Of a stretch of DNA of 17,103 nt, positions 7,036 through 13,326 are shown piece after piece; position 1 is the stretch's first letter; the number at the start of each line of letters is the position of its first letter. The notes beneath the pieces are model-generated. The model was not told the origin of the DNA and ran no database searches. It was given only the letters and a program-made list of their open reading frames with translations. The position numbers and the translations under genes are program-made. The stretch spans positions 1 through 17,103 of the forward strand of contig DANZ01000115.1 of NCBI GenBank assembly GCA_002501695.1. Direction: 5' to 3'. The stretch is from Methanolobus sp. UBA474 (GTDB lineage: Archaea > Halobacteriota > Methanosarcinia > Methanosarcinales > Methanosarcinaceae).

Positions 7036-7302
7036 TTATGCCAGTTCTGCCTGAACCTCTCCATCTTCGAACTTTGCAGCCCTTACACGGATGGATAGGG
7101 GTGGCTTCTCTGTACCGCGTTCCCATATCTTCTCATTTATGGTCTTATCAAGTTTTACCATTCCAGGTTCGACCTTCATGTGCTTTGTAAGGTACACCCT
7201 TATGGCTATTATAGCCTTGCTGGCCCTCTTCCATCTTGGAACTTGTTTTATGGAGCGGAGAGGGATAGTATAAATCTGTTCTTTTACTGCATCATCTGCC
7301 AT
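7036..7302 (-). CDS. rpl31e: Ribosomal protein eL31
   Basis: Large-subunit protein near the polypeptide exit tunnel. Family motifs are YTIPLR (near residue 11), PRWKRASKAIIAIRVYLTKH, and the conserved VKLDKTINEKIWERG followed by PPLSIRVRA. The frame opens at GTG 7311, but GTG/ATG at 7311 and 7308 overlap the ribosome binding site AGGTGAT (7313-7307). The start at ATG 7302, giving MADDAVKEQIYTIPL, is therefore preferred and yields 88 residues. Its ribosome binding site begins right after the rpl39e stop, 13 bases upstream, consistent with tight coupling. Confidence 0.94.
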   Translation of the reverse strand: MADDAVKEQIYTIPLRSIKQVPRWKRASKAIIAIRVYLTKHMKVEPGMVKLDKTINEKIWERGTEKPPLSIRVRAAKFEDGEVQAELA

Positions 7303-7315
7303 GATCATCACCTGA

Positions 7316-7471
7316 TTACTTCACATGAAGACTGTTCTTTCTCCAGTTTCTTCTCTTGGGGTGGCCCACGACCTTTCTTTCGGTCTTGATAATAACCCAG
7401 ACAGGAACCCTGTGGTTCTGTCTGTGTGCTTTTGCCAGCCTCATTTTCTGTCCTTTGTTATTGTGGCTCAC
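7316..7471 (-). CDS. rpl39e: Ribosomal protein eL39
   Basis: Very small, basic large-subunit protein that lines the peptide exit tunnel. The 51-residue product reads MSHNNKGQKMRLAKAHRQN, then RVPVWVIIKTERKV, then GHPKRRNWRKNSLHVK, matching the compact, Arg/Lys-rich eL39 family from end to end. Initiation is at GTG 7471, with AGGTGAG at 7476-7482 upstream; the internal ATG at codon 10 would remove the conserved SHNNKGQK start and is rejected. It is the first gene of the rpl39e-rpl31e-tif6-rpl18a-pfdA-ftsY run. Too short for default gene calling in some pipelines. Confidence 0.94.
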   Translation of the reverse strand: MSHNNKGQKMRLAKAHRQNHRVPVWVIIKTERKVVGHPKRRNWRKNSLHVK

Positions 7472-7545
7472 TTGTCTCACCTGTGCTATGAATCGTACTT
7501 ATAATATGAAATACCAACAAGGTTTCAATCTATAACATGATTATT

Positions 7546-7553
7546 GTATAAAT
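7546..7553 (-). promoter_or_regulatory. Candidate TATA box for the rpl39e operon
   Basis: ATTTATAC on the minus strand, just after the upstream PP-loop gene stop. It predicts transcription start near 7522 and a leader of about 50 bases that includes the rpl39e ribosome binding site. A nearer TTATAA at 7499-7504 would start the transcript at about 7475, inside the ribosome binding site, so it is less likely. Confidence 0.45.
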
Positions 7554-7555
7554 CT

Positions 7556-8194
7556 TTAATCATGTGTACAGATCATCGCAACCTCTTTACCTGATACCTT
7601 TTTTCGTTCAATGACATGCGATTGCATATGTGCTGGGAACAGTTCGCTGATCCTCTGCGCACCGGCCCTTCTCCGGATAAGTTCCCGGAATTCTGTTTCG
7701 TAATCAGCCTTGATCACGCTGTCACTCTGGCCCTCCGCGATCACAAGATATCTCTGTACCAGCTCATCGACCACGCCACGTCCGCATCCCTTAAGCGGAG
7801 ACATGTAACTGACCCCATACCGGTCCTCAATGCTCCTTATCTGGGACATTTCCGGCACTGGCACGCGATCATCACGCCTGACACCGTCAGCAATGAACCT
7901 GTTATCCTTTTCCTTCGCCAGTCTTTCGATTGCCGCCAGGTGGATATGGTTTATCGCGCTCCGGGGGAAGCCATCCTGAATGATGAGTTCGTACGCTCTT
8001 TCAAGCACCGACATATCAAGCCGGACAACCCTGTGTGCAAATCCCAGTCTTTTTGCAGCTTCTCCGGCGACATCCCCGACGGGAAGCAGCGAAAAACTGC
8101 AGGTCACAAGTTCAACTTCAAAGAACGGCTCCAGCAGAATAGCTGCAAGGGAACTGTCCTTTCCTCCGCTGAACAGCACTGAGACCCGCGTCAA
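7556..8194 (-). CDS. PP-loop ATPase (adenine nucleotide alpha-hydrolase superfamily), unknown substrate
   Basis: The 212-residue protein opens with the PP-loop SGGKDSS (residues 9-15), which binds ATP and releases pyrophosphate when adenylating a substrate. Related enzymes modify tRNA bases, make NAD or amidate diphthine. Supporting segments are GDVAGEAAKRLGFAHRVVRLD (typical second strand region), FIADGVRRDDRVPVPEM, and YMSPLKGCGRGVVDELVQRY, consistent with this superfamily's alpha/beta core. The substrate cannot be read from sequence. Cysteines are few (positions near 32, 136 and 208), without a CxxC pair as in TtuA/TtcA-type thiolases. The start is TTG 8194: an in-frame stop lies just upstream and later starts would crowd or remove the PP-loop. 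It begins seven bases after the PDCD5-like gene and sits inside a ribosomal block, suggesting a role linked to translation; that is inference. Confidence 0.82.
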   Translation of the reverse strand: MTRVSVLFSGGKDSSLAAILLEPFFEVELVTCSFSLLPVGDVAGEAAKRLGFAHRVVRLDMSVLERAYELIIQDGFPRSAINHIHLAAIERLAKEKDNRFIADGVRRDDRVPVPEMSQIRSIEDRYGVSYMSPLKGCGRGVVDELVQRYLVIAEGQSDSVIKADYETEFRELIRRRAGAQRISELFPAHMQSHVIERKKVSGKEVAMICTHD

Positions 8195-8201
8195 GATCTG
8201 C

Positions 8202-8561
8202 TCACATGCGTTTTATCGTTGTTTCACGTTTTGGGGGCTGTAACTGGACCAGCAGCTGTTTGAGCCGCTCATCATCGATCTTGGACTGGAGCCTGCCATT
8301 CTGGGCAAGTGTTATCAGTTGGGATTCGAGTTGCTCTACCATCTCTTTACGCGACATCTTTAATGTCGTCAGGCGTTCACGTGCCTCAGGCGTAAGGATC
8401 TGGCGAAGCAGTGCCTGTTTCTTCGCATCCATCTCAGAGCGCGCCTGCTCCTGCTGCATTGCCGCCTGCATGTCACCAGGGGCCATCTGCTGCTGAGCAT
8501 TTTGCTGCTGTTGAAGTTGTTCAAGCCTTCTACGTCTTATGTTTTCAAGATCATCCGCCAT
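8202..8561 (-). CDS. PDCD5-family DNA-binding protein
   Basis: Archaeal homologue of the eukaryotic programmed cell death protein 5/TFAR19 family, small helical-bundle proteins, some shown to bind double-stranded DNA; the physiological role in archaea is unclear. The 119-residue product has a charged N-terminal helix (DDLENIRRRRLEQLQ), a Gln/Met-rich linker (about 17-45), then the conserved core: ILTPEARERLTTLKMSRKE, a QLESQLITLAQNGRL helix and a KIDDERLKQLLVQL helix with a short basic tail (KRETTIKRM). The start is ATG 8561, six bases after AGGAGGTG (8568-8575); the upstream GTG 8570 lies inside that site and is rejected. Its neighbour rps19e is the usual archaeal partner. Confidence 0.92.
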   Translation of the reverse strand: MADDLENIRRRRLEQLQQQQNAQQQMAPGDMQAAMQQEQARSEMDAKKQALLRQILTPEARERLTTLKMSRKEMVEQLESQLITLAQNGRLQSKIDDERLKQLLVQLQPPKRETTIKRM

Positions 8562-8631
8562 ATAACTCACCTCCTGTGTAAAAAGATGTTAGCACTTTAT
8601 GCATATAGCATTATTGAACGGGCGCTCAGGT

Positions 8632-9081
8632 TCAGTACTTTGCAAGACCTGGGATCTTCTCCACAAGTTCCTTTTTGACCTCGTATGCGGAATTGTCCAT
8701 AATGGACTGCCCCTGCGGAGATATCACACGGCCGCTCTTCAGGGAGCGTACAAGACCTGCGGATTCAAGCTGCTGCAGAGCCTCTCTTGCGATAGAACCG
8801 CTGCCCTTGACCTTATGGTTTGGGCTTACACCCATGTTCTTGTTGCCGCCATATACAGAGCGCAGCCTTTCCACGCCGATAGGACCCTGGGTATATACTG
8901 TCCTCAGGACCGCAGCACAGCGTGTATACCACCATTCTCTGTCTGTCGGAGGTAACTGCTTGTGTGAGCCGGTCTTCACGTATGCGGCCCACTCAGGCGG
9001 GTTAACCTTGTCATTCACTTTAAGCTTCTCTGCCACTTTACCGATCAATGCGGCTGCAGGAACATCATATGCAGTTGTCAT
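8632..9081 (-). CDS. rps19e: Ribosomal protein eS19
   Basis: Small-subunit protein of archaea and eukaryotes, needed in eukaryotes for late maturation of the 18S rRNA 3' side. The 149-residue protein matches the family from end to end: YDVPAAALIGKVAEKLK, PPEWAAYVKTGSHKQLPP, the signature DREWWYTRCAAVLRTVY, GPIGVERLRSVYGG, SPNHKVKGSGSIAREALQQL and AGLVRSL with a winged-helix-like core and a final QGQSIMD segment. AAGGAG at 9088-9093 precedes ATG 9081 by a normal distance. The 70 bases between it and the PDCD5-like start contain no further gene; the two are probably co-transcribed. Confidence 0.96.
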   Translation of the reverse strand: MTTAYDVPAAALIGKVAEKLKVNDKVNPPEWAAYVKTGSHKQLPPTDREWWYTRCAAVLRTVYTQGPIGVERLRSVYGGNKNMGVSPNHKVKGSGSIAREALQQLESAGLVRSLKSGRVISPQGQSIMDNSAYEVKKELVEKIPGLAKY

Positions 9082-9266
9082 CTTATTCTCCTTAATACTG
9101 GATAAATATCTATTTCGGACTCAAGGAAATAGATTCTTTCGTTCGTGCTGGAGTTTGTTGTGTAAACTATTGAGTAGTATATACTCTTTTCGGCAGATAT
9201 TCAGACATCGGGCCTGTTATCAGGGCAGGTATCCGGACCTATTGGACACTTACGCTGATAAAGGAT
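9082..9266. promoter_or_regulatory. purA-rps19e intergenic region with rps19e promoter
   Basis: No gene or RNA was recognised in these 185 bases. The best promoter element for rps19e is GTATATAC on the minus strand (9177-9184). It is embedded in the inverted repeat GAGTA/TACTC (9172-9176 and 9182-9186), giving a start near 9153 and a leader of about 70 bases. A second TATA-like stretch (GATATTTATC, about 9101-9110) would give a nearly leaderless mRNA and so conflicts with the good ribosome binding site. Confidence 0.4.
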
Positions 9267-10538
9267 CTATTTCCTGAAGGTCTGCTCCCTGTCCGGCCCG
9301 ACTGAAACATACGTTACAGGAACACCCATCTTCTGTTCAAGATAGAGCACATACTGCTGTGCGGCCTCTGGCATGTCACCGAAGCTCTTTACGCCTGTCA
9401 GGTCACTTTCCCATCCGAGGAGATCCTCATAGACCGGCCTGCACCTTGCAAGCTCAGCGGTTCCCTCCGGAGGATAATCCACGACCCTGCCGTCAAGTTC
9501 GTAGGACACACACACCCTTAACGGATCAAGTTTTGAGAGCACGTCAAGCTTTGTAAGTGCCAGCGAGGTATATCCGTTAAGATATATCGCTTTTTTGAGC
9601 AACGGCAGGTCGAACCATCCACAGCGCCTTGCCCTTCCCGTCGTAGTGCCGAATTCCCTGCCTACCTGCTGTATCTGCTTACCGGTCTCATCGGTGAGCT
9701 CGGTTGGCAGAGGGCCTTCCCCTACACGGGTGATATAAGCCTTCACAATTCCAAGCACTTCATCAACCTTTGTGGGGCCAACACCAAGATTTGAGCATGC
9801 GGAACCTGCTACCGTGCTGGAGGAGGTGACGAACTTCTGTGTACCGTGGATAACATCGAGATGAGTTCCCTGAGCACCTTCGGCAAGCACGTTTCTGCCA
9901 TCCTCGATCGCTTTATTAACCTCATAGGATACATCCGTAATATAGGGAGCCAGGCGATGCCCCAGCTCCACATATTTCTCTATAAGCTCCTTATCTGTCA
10001 CGATAGCAGCGTCACCGTCAAGCTCCCTGATAGTCGCCTCTTTGGAAGGGGCAAGTTCAGAAAGCCTGCGCTTCAGCTTTTCTGGATCAGCAAGGTCAGC
10101 AAGGCAGATCTCATCCCTTGCAACCTTGTCGATATAAGCAAATCCAATGCCTCTTTTGGTAGTACCGATCTTTTCGGTCCTTTTAGATTCTTTCAGTCCG
10201 TCCAGTTCCACGTGATAGGGCATGATGATACTGGCTTTGGCATCTATTCCGAACTTTTCAGGAGTAAGTTCTATGCCACCCTCTGCCAGCATGTCCATTT
10301 CCTGTGCAAGAACAGCCGGATTCAGTACCGTACCGGGGCCTATCAGCACCCGGGAATCCAGCAGGAAACCGGAAGGTATGAGGTGGAGCTTGTAGACATC
10401 CTTACCCACCTTAACTGTGTGCCCCGCATTGTCCCCTCCCTGAAAGCGGACGACCAGGTCATAGTCCCCGGACATGAGGTCAACTATCTTTCCTTTACCT
10501 TCATCGCCAAACTGCGCACCTGTGATGATCGTGAACAT
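9267..10538 (-). CDS. purA: Adenylosuccinate synthetase
   Basis: Catalyses GTP-dependent joining of aspartate to IMP, the first committed step to AMP. The 423-residue length matches the full-size bacterial/eukaryotic form rather than the shortened version described in some archaea. Motifs are GAQFGDEGKGK (7-17, with catalytic Asp12 and P-loop), GGDNAGHTV (34-42, with His40), IGTTKRGIGFAYIDK, LAEGAQGTHLD, FVTSSST, GVGPTKVDEVLGI, TRVGEGPLPTEL, FGTTTGRARRCGWFDL and LTKLDVLS. In most family members the GRGIGPAY loop carries Pro where this protein has Phe; the codon is TTT. No ribosome binding site precedes ATG 10538, but TTTATTAA at 10563-10570 is spaced for transcription start at about 10540, so the mRNA may be leaderless. 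Confidence 0.96.
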   Translation of the reverse strand: MFTIITGAQFGDEGKGKIVDLMSGDYDLVVRFQGGDNAGHTVKVGKDVYKLHLIPSGFLLDSRVLIGPGTVLNPAVLAQEMDMLAEGGIELTPEKFGIDAKASIIMPYHVELDGLKESKRTEKIGTTKRGIGFAYIDKVARDEICLADLADPEKLKRRLSELAPSKEATIRELDGDAAIVTDKELIEKYVELGHRLAPYITDVSYEVNKAIEDGRNVLAEGAQGTHLDVIHGTQKFVTSSSTVAGSACSNLGVGPTKVDEVLGIVKAYITRVGEGPLPTELTDETGKQIQQVGREFGTTTGRARRCGWFDLPLLKKAIYLNGYTSLALTKLDVLSKLDPLRVCVSYELDGRVVDYPPEGTAELARCRPVYEDLLGWESDLTGVKSFGDMPEAAQQYVLYLEQKMGVPVTYVSVGPDREQTFRK

Positions 10539-10562
10539 GGATGCAGGATTATGCCTGTTGGC

Positions 10563-10570
10563 TTAATAAA
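10563..10570 (-). promoter_or_regulatory. Candidate TATA box for a leaderless purA transcript
   Basis: TTTATTAA on the minus strand, centred about 28 bases before the purA ATG. With standard archaeal spacing, transcription would begin at about 10540, two bases from the start codon. No Shine-Dalgarno motif is present between it and the ATG. Confidence 0.45.
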
Positions 10571-10584
10571 GTTTTGATTGCGGC

Positions 10585-10944
10585 TTATAAGTCCTCATCA
10601 AAGACCACCATGCGTGTACCCTCATCAAAACTGGCTGAGCTACCCGCCTTATAGCACCGGAGGGTCTTTGCAAGCTTCATATCAATAAGAGTATCAATGA
10701 GCTTCTCAGCAAGGCTCAGGGTCACATTGAACTCTGACTGGAGCATGTATATGGCATCAGGCCTCTTGATCGAAAAATTACAAAAGCCCGATCTCTTGTC
10801 AGATGAGCAGGAACCGTAGCCCTCACATTTAACAACCCTTGAACTGTTCTTGAAATGAATAGCAAGCCCCTGCCATGAATGGACATTGTGCAGGCCCTTT
10901 ATCCCATAGATATTGGATTTAGTGCGTTCTTTTGAGCCGATCAT
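10585..10944 (-). CDS. Unrecognised 119-residue cysteine-containing protein
   Basis: I do not recognise the family. The protein is soluble, without signal peptide or membrane helix. Its first half contains His19, His22 and His30 and then Cys40, Cys46 and Cys55 in VKCEGYGSCSSDKRSGFC, which could bind a metal but does not match a standard zinc finger. The second half, from DAIYMLQSEFNVTLSLAEK through LIDTLIDMKLAKTLRCYKAG, reads like a small winged-helix unit (helix-turn-helix followed by a strand with Cys97), so a transcription-factor or nucleic-acid role is possible but unproven. ATTATAAA at 10965-10972 is placed for a transcript starting at or within a few bases of ATG 10944, and there is no ribosome binding site, so translation is probably leaderless. 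It is 46 bases upstream of purA on the same strand. Confidence 0.7.
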   Translation of the reverse strand: MIGSKERTKSNIYGIKGLHNVHSWQGLAIHFKNSSRVVKCEGYGSCSSDKRSGFCNFSIKRPDAIYMLQSEFNVTLSLAEKLIDTLIDMKLAKTLRCYKAGSSASFDEGTRMVVFDEDL

Positions 10945-10964
10945 AGTATTAAATAAACACTTTT

Positions 10965-10972
10965 TTTATAAT
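10965..10972 (-). promoter_or_regulatory. TATA box for the 119-residue protein gene
   Basis: ATTATAAA on the minus strand, centred about 25 bases before ATG 10944. The spacing predicts transcription start at the A of the start codon, and the absence of any Shine-Dalgarno sequence agrees with a leaderless mRNA. Confidence 0.5.
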
Positions 10973-11002
10973 TGCCTTTTGTATAGAATCCTCTTTCAGG
11001 AG

Positions 11003-11464
11003 TCACACCAAAAAAGAATAGAACACACTGAAAGGTTCGCCGTAGAAAGGATACAGGTAGTATATACTGCCTTCTGCCAGGTCATCCAGCATCAGGTGCG
11101 AAATGAAACCAGCACCTGCAAACAATCCCACAGACACGGCTTTTGTACGTTTCCCATAAATAAGGTAGCCTATCATAAGGGCGATGCAGAAGAAGACGAT
11201 CCCAAAGAACAGGGAGTGCGTAGGCACCGGACCTACTGTCACATGCCTTAGATTACCGTGCAGTATGAAATTCCATAAGGCCGGCACATCCGGGAACAGA
11301 GAACCGGTACATCCTGCCAGCACTAGTATTCCCATGTACAGTTTCAGATGTCTTGCATCGCTCAAACGCATCCGGACTTTAAAGGACATCGCTGCCATTG
11401 CAAGCATGCCGGCCAGAAGAACGCAGAACATGAAAAAGACCAGATGGCCTACAGGATATGGCAT
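11003..11464 (-). CDS. YdjM/DUF457-like membrane-bound metal-dependent hydrolase
   Basis: The 153-residue protein has about four membrane helices (roughly 7-27, 42-58, 84-104 and 110-126) and the family's dispersed polar motifs: GSLFPDVPA (54-62, Asp59), VPTHSLFF (80-87, His83) and ISHLMLDDL (121-129, His123, Asp127) followed by YYLYPF (135-140). In YdjM-type proteins these His/Asp residues are thought to bind metal for hydrolysis of a lipid-linked or phosphate substrate, but the substrate is unknown. A ribosome binding site GGAGGTGA lies 9-16 bases upstream of ATG 11464, partly within small inverted repeats. It is last in a probable three-gene operon after the CPBP protease, 58 bases away. 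The family is assigned from motif pattern rather than a search. Confidence 0.7.
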   Translation of the reverse strand: MPYPVGHLVFFMFCVLLAGMLAMAAMSFKVRMRLSDARHLKLYMGILVLAGCTGSLFPDVPALWNFILHGNLRHVTVGPVPTHSLFFGIVFFCIALMIGYLIYGKRTKAVSVGLFAGAGFISHLMLDDLAEGSIYYLYPFYGEPFSVFYSFLV

Positions 11465-11490
11465 TGTGAAAATTCACCTCCGTCGGAGGA
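11465..11490 (-). promoter_or_regulatory. Ribosome binding site with two competing hairpins
   Basis: On the minus strand CCTCC (11485-11489) can pair with GGAGG (11477-11481) across three bases, which would hide the ribosome binding site of the DUF457-like gene. The adjoining GTGAA (11473-11477) can instead pair with TTCAC (11466-11470). The two stems share base 11477, so they cannot form together. Both are only five base pairs, so a regulatory effect is speculative. Confidence 0.3.
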
Positions 11491-11522
11491 GATCCTTATA
11501 GGGTTTTTCATGTTGCAGCCCC

Positions 11523-12416
11523 TCATTGCAGAGCAAGGGGCAGCAATACGAACAGCATTATATTGGCAATACCATGAGCCGTAGCAACCATTGGAAGGCT
11601 CCGCGTTCTCTGGAACATGTATCCAAGCACGATTCCCACAGCGAATATGTAAATGATCTCTGTGATCTCACCATAGACAGAATGCATTACCCCAAACAAC
11701 AAACTTGCGGCAAGCAAACCGGGCGTCATTCCGAACAGTCCCTCAAGCCTGGTCTGTATAAGGGATCTGAATATAAGCTCCTCTATCAGCCCCACATAAA
11801 AAAGAACAACACTGGCAAACACCATAATGAAAGGATCGGACAGGTCTGCTATCTGATAGCCGGAACCTATTAGCAGATGCTCACCGATCCCAAGCAGAAC
11901 ACCTATGACGACGGCCATGGGAATATAAAGCAGAATGCGCTCGTAGATGATACCAAGCTTAACATCTGTCAGGCCCTGATGCCTTATCAGCAGATAGACG
12001 GGCATTAATAAGGGTATGTAGACCACTATGAAAAGCAGTAACGATGCCTCGGATACCGGCATGGAGACATTGATAAGCCTTAACAGGGGCAGGAGCATCA
12101 AGGCCTGGAGAGTGTATATTGTCTGCCGGTCCCTGAGGACCGCCATCATGAAAGGCATGCTGACCAACGCCGTAAAGTGAACGAACATGCCTTCTTCTAT
12201 GCTGCCCGTAAAAAAAAGTAATTCAGCAAACACAATTGCAACAACGAACACAGCAACTGTTCTTCCGGAAGACAATGATTGTACAAAGGACCATTTGTTA
12301 AAGTTCCTCTGACAATAACTCCCTTCATCTGGTTGAAATTCAATCCCCCCTCTTTTAAGATTTTGCTGCTTTTTAGGAAACGAATCACTGTGATAAGTAT
12401 CTTCCTCATATTCCAT
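11523..12416 (-). CDS. CPBP-family intramembrane metalloprotease
   Basis: Member of the CAAX protease/bacteriocin-processing (Abi) superfamily, polytopic glutamate-type intramembrane proteases. Of 297 residues, about 48 at the N terminus are hydrophilic and unusual for the family; roughly eight membrane helices follow. All three catalytic motifs are intact: EELIFR (212-217, Glu212/Glu213 and Arg217), FGVMH (241-245, His245) and HGIAN (281-285, His281 and Asn285). Activity is therefore expected; the substrate is unknown. Neighbours suggest it may process or mature an envelope protein, while members of this family elsewhere handle prenylated proteins or peptide immunity. GGGAAGT upstream of ATG 12416 is an acceptable ribosome binding site. 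It begins 16 bases after the DUF1616 gene, so the two are co-transcribed. Confidence 0.9.
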   Translation of the reverse strand: MEYEEDTYHSDSFPKKQQNLKRGGIEFQPDEGSYCQRNFNKWSFVQSLSSGRTVAVFVVAIVFAELLFFTGSIEEGMFVHFTALVSMPFMMAVLRDRQTIYTLQALMLLPLLRLINVSMPVSEASLLLFIVVYIPLLMPVYLLIRHQGLTDVKLGIIYERILLYIPMAVVIGVLLGIGEHLLIGSGYQIADLSDPFIMVFASVVLFYVGLIEELIFRSLIQTRLEGLFGMTPGLLAASLLFGVMHSVYGEITEIIYIFAVGIVLGYMFQRTRSLPMVATAHGIANIMLFVLLPLALQ

Positions 12417-12432
12417 TTAGACTTCCCGCCTT

Positions 12433-13326
12433 TTAATTTTCCCTTGCTTCGTTTCTTTGTACATCCACCCACAGGTACAGCTCCCTGTAGGGTCCTGAAA
12501 GATCTGCGTCCCTGTAAAGCAGGAACTCAAGTTTCATATCACTACCTGAGACCTCTGGCGTGAAGGACACGGTCCTTTCCCATCGTTCATCATCTTCAAG
12601 ATGTATATTTTCCTCTTCTGTCTGCAGGGGAAGAGGACTGCCATCAAGGAGTATTTCCAGCCGGTAATCGACTGCTTTCTTTTCCTGGTTCATCACACCC
12701 ACTATTACACTGCTGCTGTCATCAGCAGTTAGGGTTGTAGGATATCCAGCCGACATCCCATCAGGTCCCAATATATAGAACTCAGTAAATCCTTCCCCCT
12801 GCTTTGGATTTATGATGACATATCCAACAGTTGCTGCAGACACAAGTACGGAAACCAGCAGCAATGCTGCCAGTCCGGCTTCCATCCGGGAACGATTTCC
12901 GGGAAGGGAACTTAAGGATAAACTGTAAACAGATCTGATAGAAACTGAGAAAGCCTCTTCCTCAGGCAGCCTGCTGCGGCGAAACAGCGCAACTATGCAC
13001 ATCACCAAGATCAATATAGATATCGATATCATCAGGGGCCCGATGTTCATTCCCCACGCGGTATAGAGAAGACCATAGCCGATAAAAGGCACAAGAGCAA
13101 CGCTCAGACCAACACTGAACACAACTCTCTCGGTGCCTGAGATCTCGTACTTCCCAGGGAACAATGCAGCTGCCATGGCGTACCCTGGCAGGAATAACAC
13201 TAGAAGGAAACCCAGTAAGGTGCGCACCTCCGTGGAATTAAACAGAGGAGTGAATACGAACAGATTTGTGAGCAACGTGACTGAAGCTATGACCAGGAGA
13301 TCACCAGGTACCCTATTTTTGACCAT
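12433..13326 (-). CDS. DUF1616 membrane protein
   Basis: Membrane protein of unknown function found in archaea and some bacteria. The 297 residues comprise four N-terminal membrane helices (about 8-28, 34-55, 67-90 and 94-114), a cytoplasmic stretch (about 116-148), a fifth helix (149-172) and an extracytoplasmic domain of about 125 residues. That domain carries the DUF1616 signature FTEFYILGPDG (180-190), GYPTTL, VIVGVMNQEKKAVDYRLEI and RELYLWVDV, consistent with a beta-sandwich fold. No catalytic motif is visible; the outer domain may bind a surface polymer or protein. First gene of the minus-strand operon, with TTTATAAC at 13364-13371 as TATA box and a short leader. An S-layer or surface-glycan role is inferred from the flippase genes across the promoter. 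Confidence 0.85.
   Translation of the reverse strand: MVKNRVPGDLLVIASVTLLTNLFVFTPLFNSTEVRTLLGFLLVLFLPGYAMAAALFPGKYEISGTERVVFSVGLSVALVPFIGYGLLYTAWGMNIGPLMISISILILVMCIVALFRRSRLPEEEAFSVSIRSVYSLSLSSLPGNRSRMEAGLAALLLVSVLVSAATVGYVIINPKQGEGFTEFYILGPDGMSAGYPTTLTADDSSSVIVGVMNQEKKAVDYRLEILLDGSPLPLQTEEENIHLEDDERWERTVSFTPEVSGSDMKLEFLLYRDADLSGPYRELYLWVDVQRNEAREN

Noticed and set aside
7616..8182. Open frame of 188 codons on the plus strand
   Set aside because: Antisense to the PP-loop ATPase gene, which has an intact catalytic motif; composition looks like a reverse-strand shadow.
9082..9266. Possible tRNA or small RNA upstream of rps19e
   Set aside because: No cloverleaf, T-arm consensus or long stem could be drawn; best explained as promoter and spacer.
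9846..10577. Open frame of 243 codons on the plus strand
   Set aside because: It lies antisense to purA, whose motifs are unmistakable; the translation has no recognisable domain and no ribosome binding site.
10961..10967. Run of seven T on the plus strand as a terminator
   Set aside because: No plus-strand gene lies upstream; on the minus strand this is an A-run next to the TATA box of the 119-residue gene.
10986..11004. Weak hairpin (TCCT/AGGA) after the DUF457-like gene
   Set aside because: Only four base pairs plus an interrupted extension, and no T-run follows in the direction of transcription.
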